DNA from: Ypsolopha sequella
Taxonomy: Eukaryota > Arthropoda > Insecta > Lepidoptera > Ypsolophidae
Assembly: GCA_934047225.1 (NCBI GenBank)
Contig: OW203997.1
Coordinates: 8,418,417-8,482,416 of the forward strand
Direction: 5' to 3'
DNA: 64,000 nt
A program made the translations under genes and the position numbers. The notes below the pieces were generated by a model. The model searched no databases. It was given only the letters and a program-made list of their open reading frames with translations, and was not told the origin of the DNA. Each line of letters begins with the position of its first letter. The first letter of the stretch is position 1. Below are positions 42,601 through 54,935 of the stretch, one piece after another.

Positions 42601-43018
42601 TACTAAAGTGATAGACCTATAACACGAACAAAATGTTTGGTTAGAAAAACAACATGAAAAGGCACGGCCTGCACTTTTGTTTCATTGAACAACACACTAC
42701 ACTGGTTACGGCGATTTTAATTCACAATATTCTATCACTATTATTGTTGATCAAAACACCCAAAATGCAATATTTTTTTTATAAAACAAAAAACGACGCC
42801 ATCACATCTTCGCGCCTTTTTTCCAACCTTTTTTTTTATTCTCATTGTATTCTTGTAAATATTATCTGTCATCATCATTGATGACAGCATCATTATTACT
42901 CCAAATCATTATTATATTTTATAATTATGCCTCATTTGTATATATCAAGGAATAATAAAAGAAATATGCTGATAAAGCCAATATAAATTTATTTAATGTT
43001 ATTTACCATCATAGGTTT

Positions 43019-43100
43019 AGGGTTCCGATTGTATTCTGTGATTCCGTACCCGTATTGTGTGGTACAGAAACCTCTGTGCGGAGTCCAACTCGCACTTGCC
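43019..43100 (+). mobile_element. Internally deleted CCGTACC dispersed repeat
   Basis: Only the ends remain: GGGTTCCG..., ATTCCGTACCCGTATTGTGT and GGAGTCCAACTCGCACTTGC. An opposite-strand partner with the same deletion form is at 44047-44122. Confidence 0.65.
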
Positions 43101-43886
43101 CAAATTATTTACTACATCAACATTCACGACCGCATACAAAGCTGATAAGAGTTACGATTGCGTACTCCGATAAGCAATAGCTTGCACGTCCGCAGTCCGT
43201 ACGCTCGCTGGCGAAATATGCAGGCGAATTTATGTCAATGTTACAGACGCACACAGATACGTTTCGTATTACACGCCGAGCTTGGCCGGCGACAAGCCGT
43301 GCGTTGAACTATCCCCCCCTCCCACATTCCCCCTTCCTACCAGCTCTCCCAGCCTAGTTACTCTATAAACCAACCAAGCACTATTTGTACGCTTATGTTT
43401 TGTTTGTACATAGGTACATACAGAACAGAATGTAACAAACGCTCATGTTGGGTTTCTATGTACCTATAAACATAAACGTGAGTGAATAGGTAGAATGCCA
43501 GGTCAAATCAATGACAAAATAATAAACATACAAAGTCGCCAGCAATATTCTAGAAACAGTAAATCAGTGAGCAGCGAGATACTGGTTGTCTGTAACCGAG
43601 TTTAGTTACACACTGCTTGATAACATAATTACTTGCCAAGTCACGCTCCATATGGGAAAACTTTGTGGTCGGTGTAATCTTGTTTACTACTTGGAAGGTC
43701 AATTTCTTGTGATCTAGATACGTACTAGTACTTTGTTTCAAATTCAAGATCTGTCATAAAGATATCTTATTAAGGCTGAAAACGGAACGGTTTAAAATAG
43801 AGCAGCGGCATTAGTGTTGAGGGGTTTTTAAGTGTGGTCTTTCAGCACGACCAAATGGATATTATGGATAATAAATAATTACTTAA

Positions 43887-43964
43887 TTGTTTTAAAAAAA
43901 CACTTGTACTTATCCACATATTATTAGTAATATGTGGATAAGTACAAGTGTTTTTTTAAAACAA
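43887..43964. repeat. Perfect 37-bp inverted repeat with a 4-base loop
   Basis: TTGTTTTAAAAAAACACTTG... (43887-43923) is exactly complementary to 43928-43964, loop TTAG. Likely the core of a very young MITE or a replication-slippage palindrome. Confidence 0.97.
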
Positions 43965-44046
43965 TGTTTTATAAACTCCACCAAGTGCCAACAATCACTA
44001 GCATCTACTAAATTACTTAATTAATTACCAAATAAGTATAATAGTA

Positions 44047-44122
44047 AAAAACGGTCAAGTGCGAGTCAGACTCGCGCATAAAGAGTTCCGTACCACCACA
44101 CAATACGGGTACGGAACCCTAA
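44047..44122 (-). mobile_element. Internally deleted CCGTACC dispersed repeat
   Basis: Minus-strand partner of 43019-43100: GGTCAAGTGCGAGTCAGACT and ACGGGTACGGAACCCTAAAA. Confidence 0.7.
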
Positions 44123-44954
44123 AAACATGGTAATTAATTCCAATTGCAGCTATGGACAACCACCTTAACTTGACACTTACGTTACGATCTATTAAACTCT
44201 ATTTATCTAATGCTATAATACCTACCTGTAAACGAAATTTCAAATTTCTACGTCAACTGGAAGTGCCATAGGTTTTGATTCCCTTGCGAGTGTCAAAAAT
44301 TTGTATGAAATTGATTATTTGCATTGTCTTCCATGATGTAAATTGCAATAACTTTTTTTCGCGTCGAGTTAGAAGCCTAATTTTTTTACAGCACCATGTA
44401 GCCGGCTATATACTTCTGTAGGAGGTAACAGAACCATAAAAATACGGCGCTGTCACAGTATTTATACTGTGGTAGTGTCGTTTAATCAACATTAGCTAAA
44501 CTGGTGTAGAAAACAAGAAACACTACCTGAGAGTCACAGATCAATAAGTTATTCCAAAGAGATGACCCAGAAACGAGACGGGGCGAAGGGCTGTTATTAT
44601 TAACTATCTACCTACTTGAGATTCAAAGGTTACCCGTCTGTCTGTCACGCTCCCCTGAACGCGACCGTTTCGTGACCGAGCTGTACTTTGTTATGTAACA
44701 AATTGTTGTGGGAAATACGGTCGTTTGTTTTGTTGATGGAATCGTGGGTGAAAGAAAGTGATCAATAAATTCTTAGCTGGTTCTAAGGTTATCAAGTTGA
44801 ATCAGTACTTCAATACTAGTTATTAAAATGCTTTTACTAGGCATTTGAAAGCTAAATAATTTAGTTTTTTAAATTGTAGAACTTAAAATAATAGGACTTT
44901 TAGTTTGGTTGGAAATTTCTTACGTATCACGTGAAATAATCTTCTTTGAGGTTA

Positions 44955-45190
44955 TTTATACTCTATTCCAATATAATGTTTGTAAACAACTTTGTAACCT
45001 AAAAGTGATGAAATATGATGTAAGAAAGCGTTTTTATACCTATATATTTTGGTTTAAACTAATAAAAGTGAACTCACGTACATTAATATGTTTATGTGCA
45101 GCAAAAATTGCAGTTGAACATATATTTCATCACTTTTAGGTTATAAAGTTGTTTACGAACATTATTTGCCATATTAGAATAGAGTATAAA
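44955..45190. mobile_element. Hairpin MITE, GGTTATTTATACTCTATTCC termini
   Basis: GGTTATTTATACTCTATTCC and TGTTTGTAAACAACTTTGTA pair with the complementary arms at 45122-45198. Non-coding; the ORF across it is a by-product. Confidence 0.75.
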
Positions 45191-45330
45191 TAAAACCGTT
45201 ATCTAAAAAAATACATTCAGTTTTTATAAGGAAATTAGGTTTTTTGCTGATCCTGTAAAGTGACGTTTTGTACGTCAATGGAGATTTCCAAAGACGATAT
45301 TTGTACGTATCGCGTGAAATAATAATAGGT

Positions 45331-45525
45331 CTTTACATATGAAATTGCCGAAATTTTCTTACATATTTATGAGTTCATAATTCCTGTAATTCAATCATTT
45401 GTTTTTTGTTTGAATGTTGATTTCAAGGTTTTAAATCTACGTATTAAATTTTGTTTTTATTTTCAGTTTGATTATGAAAATTAAATCTCTACAGAAAACG
45501 GCAATTTCATATGTAAATACCTTAT
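45331..45525. mobile_element. Mariner-type MITE, TTTACATATGAAATTGCCG termini
   Basis: TCTTTACATATGAAATTGCC at the left pairs with GGCAATTTCATATGTAAATA at the right. The CATATGAAATTGCCG form resembles mariner inverted repeats known from Lepidoptera (recalled, not searched). Confidence 0.6.
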
Positions 45526-46002
45526 ATTTATTACGAGCCACTTTGTCAAATAAATACTAATTCTGAAATTGAGGGAGGCTGCGGGCTACCCAGATAATCA
45601 AAATCTCGGAAGTGTAAAGAAACTCTTAGTTCTTATTAACAATGTATTGTGCAATCTAACAATTATCATAAAACACTTTTACTATTAAATTAACGTAACT
45701 TAATTTTAAGCTTTAACTAAATAAATTCCTAAACAAGGTGATTTCAAAACAAAAAAAGATAATTAGGATAAGTGAAAAGGATCTGGGTAACGCAATAAAG
45801 ATTTTTGCTACTACCGCGACCGTCCACACCGAGCGTCGAAATAATAAAAAAAAAAAAAAACGTACAGTCGAATTGAGAACCGCCTCCTTTTTGAAGTCGG
45901 TTAAAAAGAAAGACCAATAAAATGAATTCCGAAAATCAAGTGTTGCTCCTAAAACCTTTTCTACACATTGGTCCGATCGTTAGTCTGACCGAACACAGAT
46001 TA

Positions 46003-46364
46003 TGCACCCATCCATCAGCCTATTTCGTCCACTGCTGGACTTCAGCCTTTCCAGGACTTTGCCACTCCCGGCGGTCATCCTGGAAGAATTGCCCATACTC
46101 ACACCCGCTGAGCAGGCGGGTTGGTGAGCGCGGTGCCGGAACCCTCGCACCAGTGACGCCGCTGCCCGTCACCAGTCTGTTCCATATAAGGCGCGGCTAT
46201 TAGGGATGGATATACCGCCATCCATCGGTCCCAGGCATGGTGGGCCTCCTGGTTTTTTTGCCCGTGAGCTGTCCTCTTACTCTCCCCCGAATTACTTCGA
46301 GGGGGTCTCCAAGTAAGATGGTGGTACCTCCACAGTCGAGCCCGGCATCAGCTCTACCACTTAT
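46003..46364 (-). mobile_element. RTE-tail-like non-autonomous element, copy 4
   Basis: Minus-strand, full-length short form: begins GTAGAGCTGATGCCGGGCTC at 46364 and ends GTCCAGCAGTGGACGAAATA near 46020, then GGCTGATGGATGG. Confidence 0.8.
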
Positions 46365-46623
46365 GCATTATGCACAGTCTGCCTCAAATACCAAGTCCGT
46401 GTAAAACGGTCGGAGGAAACACCAAACGTACTGGAACGCGCTGGTGTTGTCATCTTTTACATTTGCGTTCTGAAATCTGGCACAGCGACAACAGAAGTTG
46501 TATAGTCATGTTAACATTTGCACAATATAATAAATGATAATAAAACAGAGAATATTCTGTAGGTAGGCAAATTAAACGTTATATAAACTTCAATATAGAT
46601 ACGATAGATGAAACTATTTCGAA

Positions 46624-47092
46624 TTTTAAGAGTGGTACCGCAGCCGGATTGTAAAATACCCGCCTTTTTCTAATGAGCGTTTTTCCTTATGTCAAATTTA
46701 GTGTCAAATAAGATTCCTAGATGGCACTGTCGTATTCTTTAGCAACAGATTTGCACAGATTGCTACGAAACAAATTTTATCTATGGTGACATGGACACCG
46801 CCATCTGGAGGAAAGCTAAGAACTAAGAAAAAAAAACAACGAGAAAAACGCTCATTAATCGAAACTGAACACTTAAGTTCAAAATTCACTCAATGGTTGA
46901 TAAAAAAAAACCTTATTACCTATGTATTCTGTATGTTGCTATCGCAAAGTTTCCATTGGTTTCCATAACTTTGCGAATGCAGTATACACAATAGATAGGT
47001 AATAAGGTTTTGTTGAATAACTATTGAGTGAATTTTGAATGTTTCAATTAATTAGAAAAAGGCGGGTATTTCACAATCCGGCTGCGGAACAC
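46624..47092. mobile_element. Palindromic MITE of the 14799-15127 family with an extra internal hairpin
   Basis: Ends TTAAGAGTGGTACCGCAGCC and GGCTGCGGAACACAT. It shares AACAAAACCTTATTACCTAT-type arms with the copy at 14799, and holds an extra block (about 46677-46855) bounded by GAGCGTTTTTC and GAGAAAAACGCTC. Confidence 0.65.
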
Positions 47093-47456
47093 ATCACAAT
47101 CACAAGACGAATGCTGACAATATTGTTGTCATGTCAAGAAAAGTAGTCGAATGATTTTTGGAGTAGCATAATCTAGGATCCATTTCTGCACATCACAATG
47201 ATTTTATAGTATGTATATAAATAACCTGAGATTGTCACTATGCTGACAAAGAGACATCCCACTTAGAGACCTATCGTAGAGGATTATTACTTCTCTCCAA
47301 ACATAATTGAGGAAACTATTACTGGCGCAGTGACTGACATACATTCAGGAGTCTCTCGTCACTCATTCAATTTCCTCGGTAACGTTCCCGCCGTGTGTCA
47401 ATAACTGGATGGCTACTTTGTTGACTTCTCTCATCCCTATTTCTTTAATAAATTCA

Positions 47457-47575
47457 AACATCATCACGACATGAATCTCCGAGAAGGGGTTTCAGGTGTT
47501 CCCGAGTATAGACTGTGAAGTGAAAGTGCACCCACATTTTATCGACGATTATTACATCCCAGCGTGATTTCTTAG
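47457..47575 (+). repeat. Fragment of the CGTCACGACATGAATC repeat
   Basis: CATCATCACGACATGAATCT, GGTTTCAGGTGTTCCCGAG and GTGCACCCACATTTTATCGA; related to 62480-62710. Confidence 0.5.
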
Positions 47576-47808
47576 AGTAATTAAATTATCTATGTGTATA
47601 GGTAATAGTTTTATGTCATAAATAATAATATGAGAAAATACGCAGGGGAATAATAAAGGTTGGGTTTATTTAAAATAAAAATAAAAAATACACTTGAATT
47701 AAATAAAATATAAGAATAAGGAAAAAATAATATTATAAATATATATGCAATACAAATAATAAATATATGCCTATCTCTACCCATTTGATTAGTCTTGCTA
47801 AGAAGAAG
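47573..47808 (+). repeat. AT-rich dispersed repeat, copy 2
   Basis: Partner of 5495-5790. Confidence 0.65.
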
Positions 47809-48408
47809 GGCAAGAAACTTAGCAAGATCAAGTCTTTAAATGTAAAAAGTAAGCCTATACTTTAATTGAATAAAGAGATAAAACATACAAGTCAGGAGAA
47901 AATCATATATACTGTGATACTTTCAGCTTTCAGCAAAAATATGGACCCTTAGCAGTTGGATAAAAATATGCCCTTCGAAGATTTGTACCTGTGACCTCAG
48001 GATTAGAAAATATACGTTCGGGATCTATAGGCGGTCAGTTGGCACATATTAGTAGTATGATGCTACATATATCATGTTTATTTCAATACATTTATTTATT
48101 CTAGCGTGTCCAAATGGATCTATGAGAGAAATCAGACATACCAGGCAATTAGGGCGGCAGCCAAAACATACAACTACACGGCTCTACAAGAAAGGACGCA
48201 AACAAACCCTAGCATTTTCCGTGAAACCATTCTCAAAGTGAAGCAAAAGCAAATCCATTAGAGTGAAACTATCCCATTTGACCAAACTATCTGTTCTTTT
48301 GACTCGATCAACGCGTTATGACTAAAAATTTAATAAAACACCTTCATAATAATAGCTGTCGTATATCGTCAATATTGCCTCGTTTTTACGCAAATTTTAA
48401 CAAGTTTA

Positions 48409-48674
48409 TACAAGGTGACTTTTTGATCATCGTCCAAATTCATACTGGTGACTTGGTAAGTGATCAGTATCATGCATCAATAACAATTTTGTTGAAATTC
48501 GTAAAATTAAATTTCGACTCCCCATAGTGATTCACTCGGGACTGGAACTGAATTTATATGGGAAGCCGAAATTTCAGTATACGAATTTCACAAAAATTGT
48601 TAGTGATCCAAGATACTGATCACTTATCAAGCCTCCAGTATGAATTTGGACGATGATCAAAAAGTCACCTTGTA
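48409..48674. mobile_element. Palindromic TACAAGGTGACTTTTTGATC MITE, copy 2
   Basis: Complete copy with TA at both flanks; the right arm keeps CAAGCCTCCAGTATGAATTT. Confidence 0.9.
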
Positions 48675-49643
48675 TATTTTTATCTATACTGGAAATAAAA
48701 AAGAGAGTAATACAGGCGTCGTTCATGTTAAGATGACTAAGTTTAGACACTTTGCTATGTATAAACAGTTACCGTTTCATGGAAAACTGTTTTTTTCCTG
48801 AAACCATTTCACAAATTCAATTTACTTATTTTGAATATCTTGCCATCTTGCACTTCTTGATGAGAAATACAATTACAATTAGTAAAAATACAACTTTTAG
48901 CTAAGAAAACTTATAGTTAAAATGGCGGCCAAGGGACTAGAGATTTCTGAAATAAGACGGCAAATAAACAAGCCTCTTAATAATATTGTTATGTTTTTTT
49001 TATGCTCAGCTACACGAAAAGAAAAATTATCCTTTTGGCTGGCAACGATATGTTTGCCTAAATTGAAGAAATTTTTACCGAGAAATAATAATGTTTTTAA
49101 GTAGATACACGATCTAAAAAAACCACCCGCCGACATGTCTGTTACACATGCCTATATCAGTGTCATATAATATATCCCTGTTCCCCCACTGTTGATAGAA
49201 CTTGGGAGGTCGCTCGTGGCAAAACCGTCCGGACAGTGGGGCAAGTAGAAACTTTACTCGTTTAGATTTTGCGGAACCGTTTGTATTACATTGCGTGCAT
49301 TCTGACAAGTTCACTCGCAAAGTTTGTGGAATAAATAGAACTCAATTAGTTTACTTTAAAACTGTTTTGCTGAAGCGAATTTGTTGTTTTGAAGGTTTTA
49401 TTGGTGTTTATTGACGATGTATTTGATTTGTATGAAATCATAATACAATCAAATGTCCTTGGTATTGTACCAGGTCACGCAATATGCTTTGGGAAAAAAA
49501 GTTTTTATTTATCAGACACTGGCCAGTTATAATTTATTTTGAAAATACAATTATTTAAAAGTTAAAACACGAACGTTCCAACTTCAAAATTTCTCTACAC
49601 ATTTTTTACGTGTTAAATTGAACAATCGTGTCACAAAAAAAAA

Positions 49644-50290
49644 ATGGATCTGCGTCGGGAACATTTTCGCGCGATGATTTTTAACGATATCAAATTGGGA
49701 CGAATCGTATAATAGACTTCAAATGGCATTTATGAATAAAAGCCTTTCTAAGGCAACCGTGTACCACTGGTATAACGAAATTAAGCGCGGTCGACTAACT
49801 TTGAGGGATGAAAAAAGAAATAGTCGCCCTTTGACGGCTGTTACAGAAGGAAACGTGCTAGCACTGAAAAATTTAATTTAAGAGAATTGAATTACGTATG
49901 AAGAGATTCAGCACATATTGCAGATTGGATTGCATGATGTAGAAGCATTAACGAGATTCTACACGAGCACCATCACATGAGGAGGATAGTTTCACGCTGG
50001 GTGCCGCACAACCTCACCGCTGCTCAGAAACAGGCCCACGTGGAATGGTGCAGTGACATTGCTAAATTTGAAGCAGGCTCGCCTCGGGTTGTTTACGACA
50101 TTAATAGATGTGATGAATCGTCTTGGAACTATCAATACGATCCAGAAACGAAGCTCTAGTCGACAGTTTGGCTGTTTGACAATGAAGCAACGCCTACCAA
50201 AGTGAAGCGATCGAGAAGCGCAGGGAAGATTGTGATTGCTAATTTTTTCAATTTGACAGGATATTTGGTGTCAATTCTTTGATCCTATGA
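49644..50290 (+). pseudogene. Dead mariner transposase
   Basis: Piecewise reading: MDLRREHFRAMIFNDIK at the start, YNEIKRGR and a broken DExxxSRPLTAVTE in the DNA-binding half, EEIQHILQI, then MRRIVSRWVPHNLTAAQKQA in the linker. The catalytic half begins VVYDIN, where the family has a GDE(S/T)W block and here CDESSW follows, then YQYDPETKL-stop-STVWLF and TPTKVKRSRSAGK. Stops, frameshifts and loss of the C-terminal third make it non-functional. Tc1/mariner superfamily, mariner proper (WVPHNLT and YDPETK motifs). Confidence 0.88.
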
Positions 50291-50332
50291 ACCGTAGGCC
50301 ATCGGCCAGCCAAAATGTCGGTATAATTTGGG

Positions 50333-51050
50333 GGTAAGTATTTTCCTTTTCACTGCAGTTGCACAGGTTAGTAAGGATGTCGAAAATCTATAATGGCCAT
50401 TTCAAAAAAAGGTTAACGTTTTCTTTTTTGTATGGCCTTTTATAATGTTTTTTTTTTTTCTGGAACATATCGTTAGTGATATCAAATGAAATAGCTTCAT
50501 GAGCAGATTGTAAAAATTTATAAAACTATTACATTTCAGCCTGTTTTCTGAAAAACATAAAAAAACTTTTTCAAAACAGACCAAGCTTTGGCTCCTCCAG
50601 GTTGAAAACGTACGTCTAATTACTCTTCATATAATTATTTCTAACGTCATTAAAGCAAAAACAAATAATAAAAATTATAAATGTAAATATTTTAAAAATT
50701 CCTTTCATGAAATTATACGTATAGAATACAGTATAGCTCCTCGCCTATATACGTAAGTTCATGGAAGGAATAATAACGTATGTTTTAACTTTTTTTCTTT
50801 AATGACGTTAGACCTGAGGATATAACGAGTAATTTGAGGTATGTTTTACAAAAATTCCTTCAGCCATGTAACGTTGTAGTGTATTTTTATAATCAGCTCA
50901 TAAAGCATATTCATTTGATTTGATACCCCACAGGATAGGTTCTAGTTGTTTCGTCATCATTTTAATTTGCTTCCACTTTGAGATGGGCATCATAGTTTTT
51001 TGATATCCTTACTAACCTATCTAACTGCAGCAAAAATGAAAACGAGTACC
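50333..51050. mobile_element. Long imperfect inverted-repeat element next to the mariner relic
   Basis: GGGTAAGTATTTTCCTTTTC, CAGTTGCACAGGTTAGTAAG and GATGTCGAAAATCTAT pair with the right end (AACCTATCTAACTGCAG, TTTTCATTTTTGCTGCAG, GGGTACTCG on the complement). A second inner inverted pair involves AACGTCATTAAAGCAAAAAC and TTTTCTTTAATGACGTTA. About 720 bp, no ORF. Confidence 0.6.
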
Positions 51051-51059
51051 CTAATTAAT

Positions 51060-51790
51060 ACAATTTTCTTAAAAAGGGGTCCAACACAACTTTAGCGCCA
51101 TAACTTTACTTTTTCCCAAGCATTATCTTGTGCAGAATAGTTTTAGGGACATTCGGACCCCCTGAACCTGGCCCACTATATTATACGTAAAAAAATTTAA
51201 TAAAGAATATTCTACGCAAAGAATATTAATTTTATTAGCTTTACTTTTACTTTTAAGTTTAAGTAGAATGAGTCAATAAATTTAACAAAATACAGATTAT
51301 ATACCTTAGAATGAAACACAAAAAAATGGAAACAGCTTATGATTTACTTTTCAAAGGAAATTAATATTTTCTTTCAATTGTTTTATTCAGTTAAAGAAAG
51401 TTATTTCTTCTGAGCGAATTTTTTAAAATTACACGTAATGTTGGAAATTTATTTGGAGGCCACGACAGTTTTTCAAGCCTGTTTGTTTGTCAAACACAAA
51501 ATAAAGCAAAAATTTAAAAAAGTACAAGAAGGTATTTAGAAAAATAGGATCGGGGTTCTATTAGTTTTATAACTGTCTGTTTTTAAGTCAAGCCTAGGTA
51601 AATAAACGATGCATACAAGTTAGCTTTTCCCTATAATTTGGAATGTGCAAAAAAAAAACACAATTATTTTATCCATATTAATCCATATTTCACTCTGTTC
51701 CTAAATGACTACACTAATGTCTATTCTCTACAAAAGCTAGATGTATAAAGCCTAAAATCACAGATTATCCTGCGTGAAAACCCATTTCAA
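51060..51790. other. Intronic sequence, nothing recognised
   Basis: No exon or repeat seen. Confidence 0.3.
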
Positions 51791-51799
51791 TAGAACAAT

Positions 51800-52160
51800 T
51801 TAACCACAGAGAGAGCCTCAACGCCCCCGGCTCCCGACGACGGTTCCGGAAAAACGCAAACGCGTTCCTAAGGGCCGCATTCACTCGTAATTATTATTCC
51901 ACGAGGCAGCCGGGCCCAACGAAAATAGCTCTAAACCACGACGCCAGCGCCACCTGGTGGATATAATAGAGGAGGGAGGGGAGAGACGGGCGGCAGCGGA
52001 AAATCAATAATACTGGCTGCGAGTATCAAAACATGCCGCCCCCTCCTTCAACCGTACCCACCCACCCTCTCTCCCGGGAAAATACCCCCCTTGTTTTCCA
52101 GACACCGTCCTTGATTCCCCCGCCCGACCGCCCGGGACGCTGCGTTCGCGTTAAGAAAAT
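51800..52160. other. GC-rich intronic island, possible regulatory or conserved segment
   Basis: Markedly GC-rich and complex: GACGACGGTTCCGGAAAAAC, GCATTCACTCGTAATTATTA, CCAGCGCCACCTGGTGG (a palindromic CTCF-like or E-box-type site) and poly-C tracts. No open frame with splice sites, no copy elsewhere in the window. Composition resembles single-copy functional DNA rather than transposon debris; role not known. Confidence 0.35.
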
Positions 52161-52744
52161 TCGGATAAACACTCGATGCGTCTTGTGACAGTTCAGGAAT
52201 TGGGTCGATGCGTTCTGTTGATTATTGCGAGGTGCGGTAGAATTTAAATGAGCTTTTTTTAAAAGATTGTAGTTTATAGATTATATTTATAATAGGTAAG
52301 GCTGTCAAAAAATACAATAACTACTGACGGTTATATATTGTTTTTATCGCGTATACGTTTTGTGAAAATTTCATGTTTTTATTTATAATGGTGGAGGCTG
52401 CAGGCTATTAAATATGGCGAATGCCATAAAATACACTTTATCTCTATTTAACGACACTGCAATAATAAACTTTATTTGTTTCCTTCTCGTTCATTTCTGA
52501 GATTCTGAGTAGGTAATCAAGGGCAATACTGAAACTTTTACTCGTTGAATTATTTTTGGTTTTGAAACTTCCGAGCGACTTGGCTCCCAACTGGGGCAAA
52601 CTTCAATATAAATAGTCTTTTTATAAATTTATTTGTGTACCATAAATGTCTGTATTTCCTGTTTCACTACTGGTTATATTCGTTTAGGTTTCAATTCAAG
52701 TATCTGCGTTGTTCAATGCCCATTTGGTTTTCGTCAAGTAACCT

Positions 52745-52965
52745 CTGTCTACCTGATAGATACTCCTTCTATGCAGACTGTATCCAGAGCCGTTAATCAG
52801 TGGAAAAAAAAGTATAAGATTTATGGTACACAGGAAGGGCTGCAGGTTAGCCAACCATTGTAAATACATTAAAAAAAAAAAGCCCTAGGGCAAAATAATC
52901 GACTTTATGTCGGTTTTGATGCATAAAAATTGGGCCTTTACGAGCACTTGCATTGAAAAAGTCTT
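52745..52965 (-). mobile_element. Dispersed repeat starting GCTCGTAAAGGCCCA, copy 3
   Basis: Minus-strand 5' half of the family at 8655-9055; the part beyond the CTGGATACAG block is missing. Confidence 0.7.
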
Positions 52966-53534
52966 TTTTAATTTTTTACGTTTGGAAACCTAAAAATTAA
53001 TACAATCCGAGGCTCTAATCTTACGTAGCTCAGCAAGGTAAGCCTACTTTCCTACTTTAGTCACGTAATAACCGATTTCATAATAACATTGTTTAATCAC
53101 TCGACAAATTAGGTCAAGCGGGGCATTATCATTTCGCCTTTAAAACATTTAAATGAACTTTAGGCATTTGCAGTTTGCACTCTCGACAATTATTGGGCCT
53201 TTGTGTAATCGATATTATTAATAAGATGAAATGGTTATTTGTGATAATTTTTTATGTGTTTTTATTCATAATAATAATCTATAAAAATATACAAAAAGTA
53301 TTAACATATTTAAAAACTATTTCTCCAAAAATGAAAATATTACATTTGCCCCGTAGAGGGGTAAAATCAACTATTGTTAATGTTTATGTTTCTGTTGAAG
53401 TTATGGTAATGAAAATAAAAGCTAGAGAAGATGACTTCACCTTTTGTTTATCCGTTTTGAACTTTTGACGGGGTTATTCCAACTACTCTTCATAGTCATT
53501 TAACAAAGTCGATATCTATTAATATCCGCCAATT

Positions 53535-53765
53535 TGGGGCGTCCGCCATATTGGAATTAGAATGATATCACTCGGTTATCGTACTCTCCTAGTCAAATCC
53601 TTTTTTTATATCCATATCAAGGGGGTTGGCATGGAAATAATAAATCACCATCCTTGGGCGTCCACCATATTGGATTTAGAATAACGCCACTAAGCTTATG
53701 GTATTCTCCTCGTCAAATACTTTTTTTTTAATACCCATGGAGGTGGTATGAGAATAATAATTATT
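53535..53765 (+). repeat. Two diverged direct repeats of about 118 bp
   Basis: GGGCGTCCGCCATATTGGAA and GGGCGTCCACCATATTGGAT each precede TAGAAT, CTCTCCTAGTCAAATCC or TTCTCCTCGTCAAATAC, and an ATATCCAT/ATACCCAT block. Confidence 0.75.
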
Positions 53766-54702
53766 AGTCACATTGTCACCAAAACTAAACGTGTGTGCAA
53801 AATTTTAACTCAATCGGTTATGATTTGATCCGGACTAACAGGTGAGGTTAAAAAAGCTTATAAAAAAATGTTATAGGAATAAAGTGACCATTTATGATCT
53901 AGTAACCATATGCATCAGACCTTTCGCCAGATCTGGTAGTTCTGGTTTTATGCTGATTCGAGTTTTGTGCTGTTCTGGTTTCATGAGTTGTATAATTAAT
54001 AATTATTAATAATGGTGTTGGCCTGGTTTAATCTAAGTTTACGACCTCGAGTGCCAAACGCAACAATGTCAAAAATCCAAAAAACCGCGAAATTTTTGGC
54101 GTTTCTTCAGCTTTTGGCAATAATAACCCTGAAAGACTAGTTTTTCAATACTAACTAAATTATACATTTTCAAAGTAAATTAAATTATTTTAATCTAAGA
54201 AACCGTTTCAATAGACCCATAACTGGAGAAATAAATATTTTCAAAATTCATCGAATTTGGAGTCGGAAATTTTTTGCAATACAAAGTGAAATTTAATCAA
54301 CACCCAAATTCATACTGGTAACTCAGTTAGTGATCAAGAATAAGGTTCAATGATCCCTTTTTCCGAAATCTAAAAAAAAATTGAACAAAGTTTGAGCTGA
54401 TACTACTCGTATAATGAGATATTTTGACATGAATAAAGTCCCACTTTTTTCACGACTGTAAACAACCTGCCAAGTTTCGTCAAGGTCAGCCAGCTTATTT
54501 AGGAGTAACTTTTTGTCCTTCATCTCACAGTAACTGTGTCATACTGGTACCCACACAACAAACCTTCGGTCAATTATAAAATCTTACTAAGCTTGGCAAA
54601 ATGTAAATCTGGGACAGGAAAATATGGAAAATCTGTGTGTATAGTTTCATCTTCTTTGACAGAAGCATGCATTCAACTGAACAGTAAGTATAAATTAATA
54701 AA

Positions 54703-54829
54703 TTAACATCATATCATTGCAGTATAGAAACGCAGAAAGAAAAGTAAAACTGGATGTGAGGAGCTCTGAACCTCACATCCAGATTTACTTTTCTTTCTGC
54801 GTTTCTATACTGCAATGATATAATGTTAA
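54703..54829. mobile_element. Near-perfect hairpin MITE, copy 2 of the 4167-4277 family
   Basis: Arms of about 57 bp (TTAACATCATATCATTGCAG ... and its complement) around GGAGCTC; the inner GGATGTGAGG/CCTCACATCC also pairs. TTAA at both ends. Confidence 0.9.
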
Positions 54830-54935
54830 TTTATATCTCCTTGCGATGGATAAATCGCCAAGTGTTCAAACATAGAAATTTATTTCTGTCATAGTTTCGA
54901 ACAGTAAGTACTTCAGCTGTTGGTACTCAGCTCAC

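Noticed and set aside
48922..49104. 60-aa ORF starting MAAKGLEISEIRRQ
   Set aside because: No family, short, in AT-rich intron; the overlapping minus-strand ORF is equally long.
53228..53468. 80-aa ORF with a hydrophobic N-terminus
   Set aside because: Looks like a signal anchor but is AT-rich low-complexity coding without a partner exon or known homologue; not supported as a gene.
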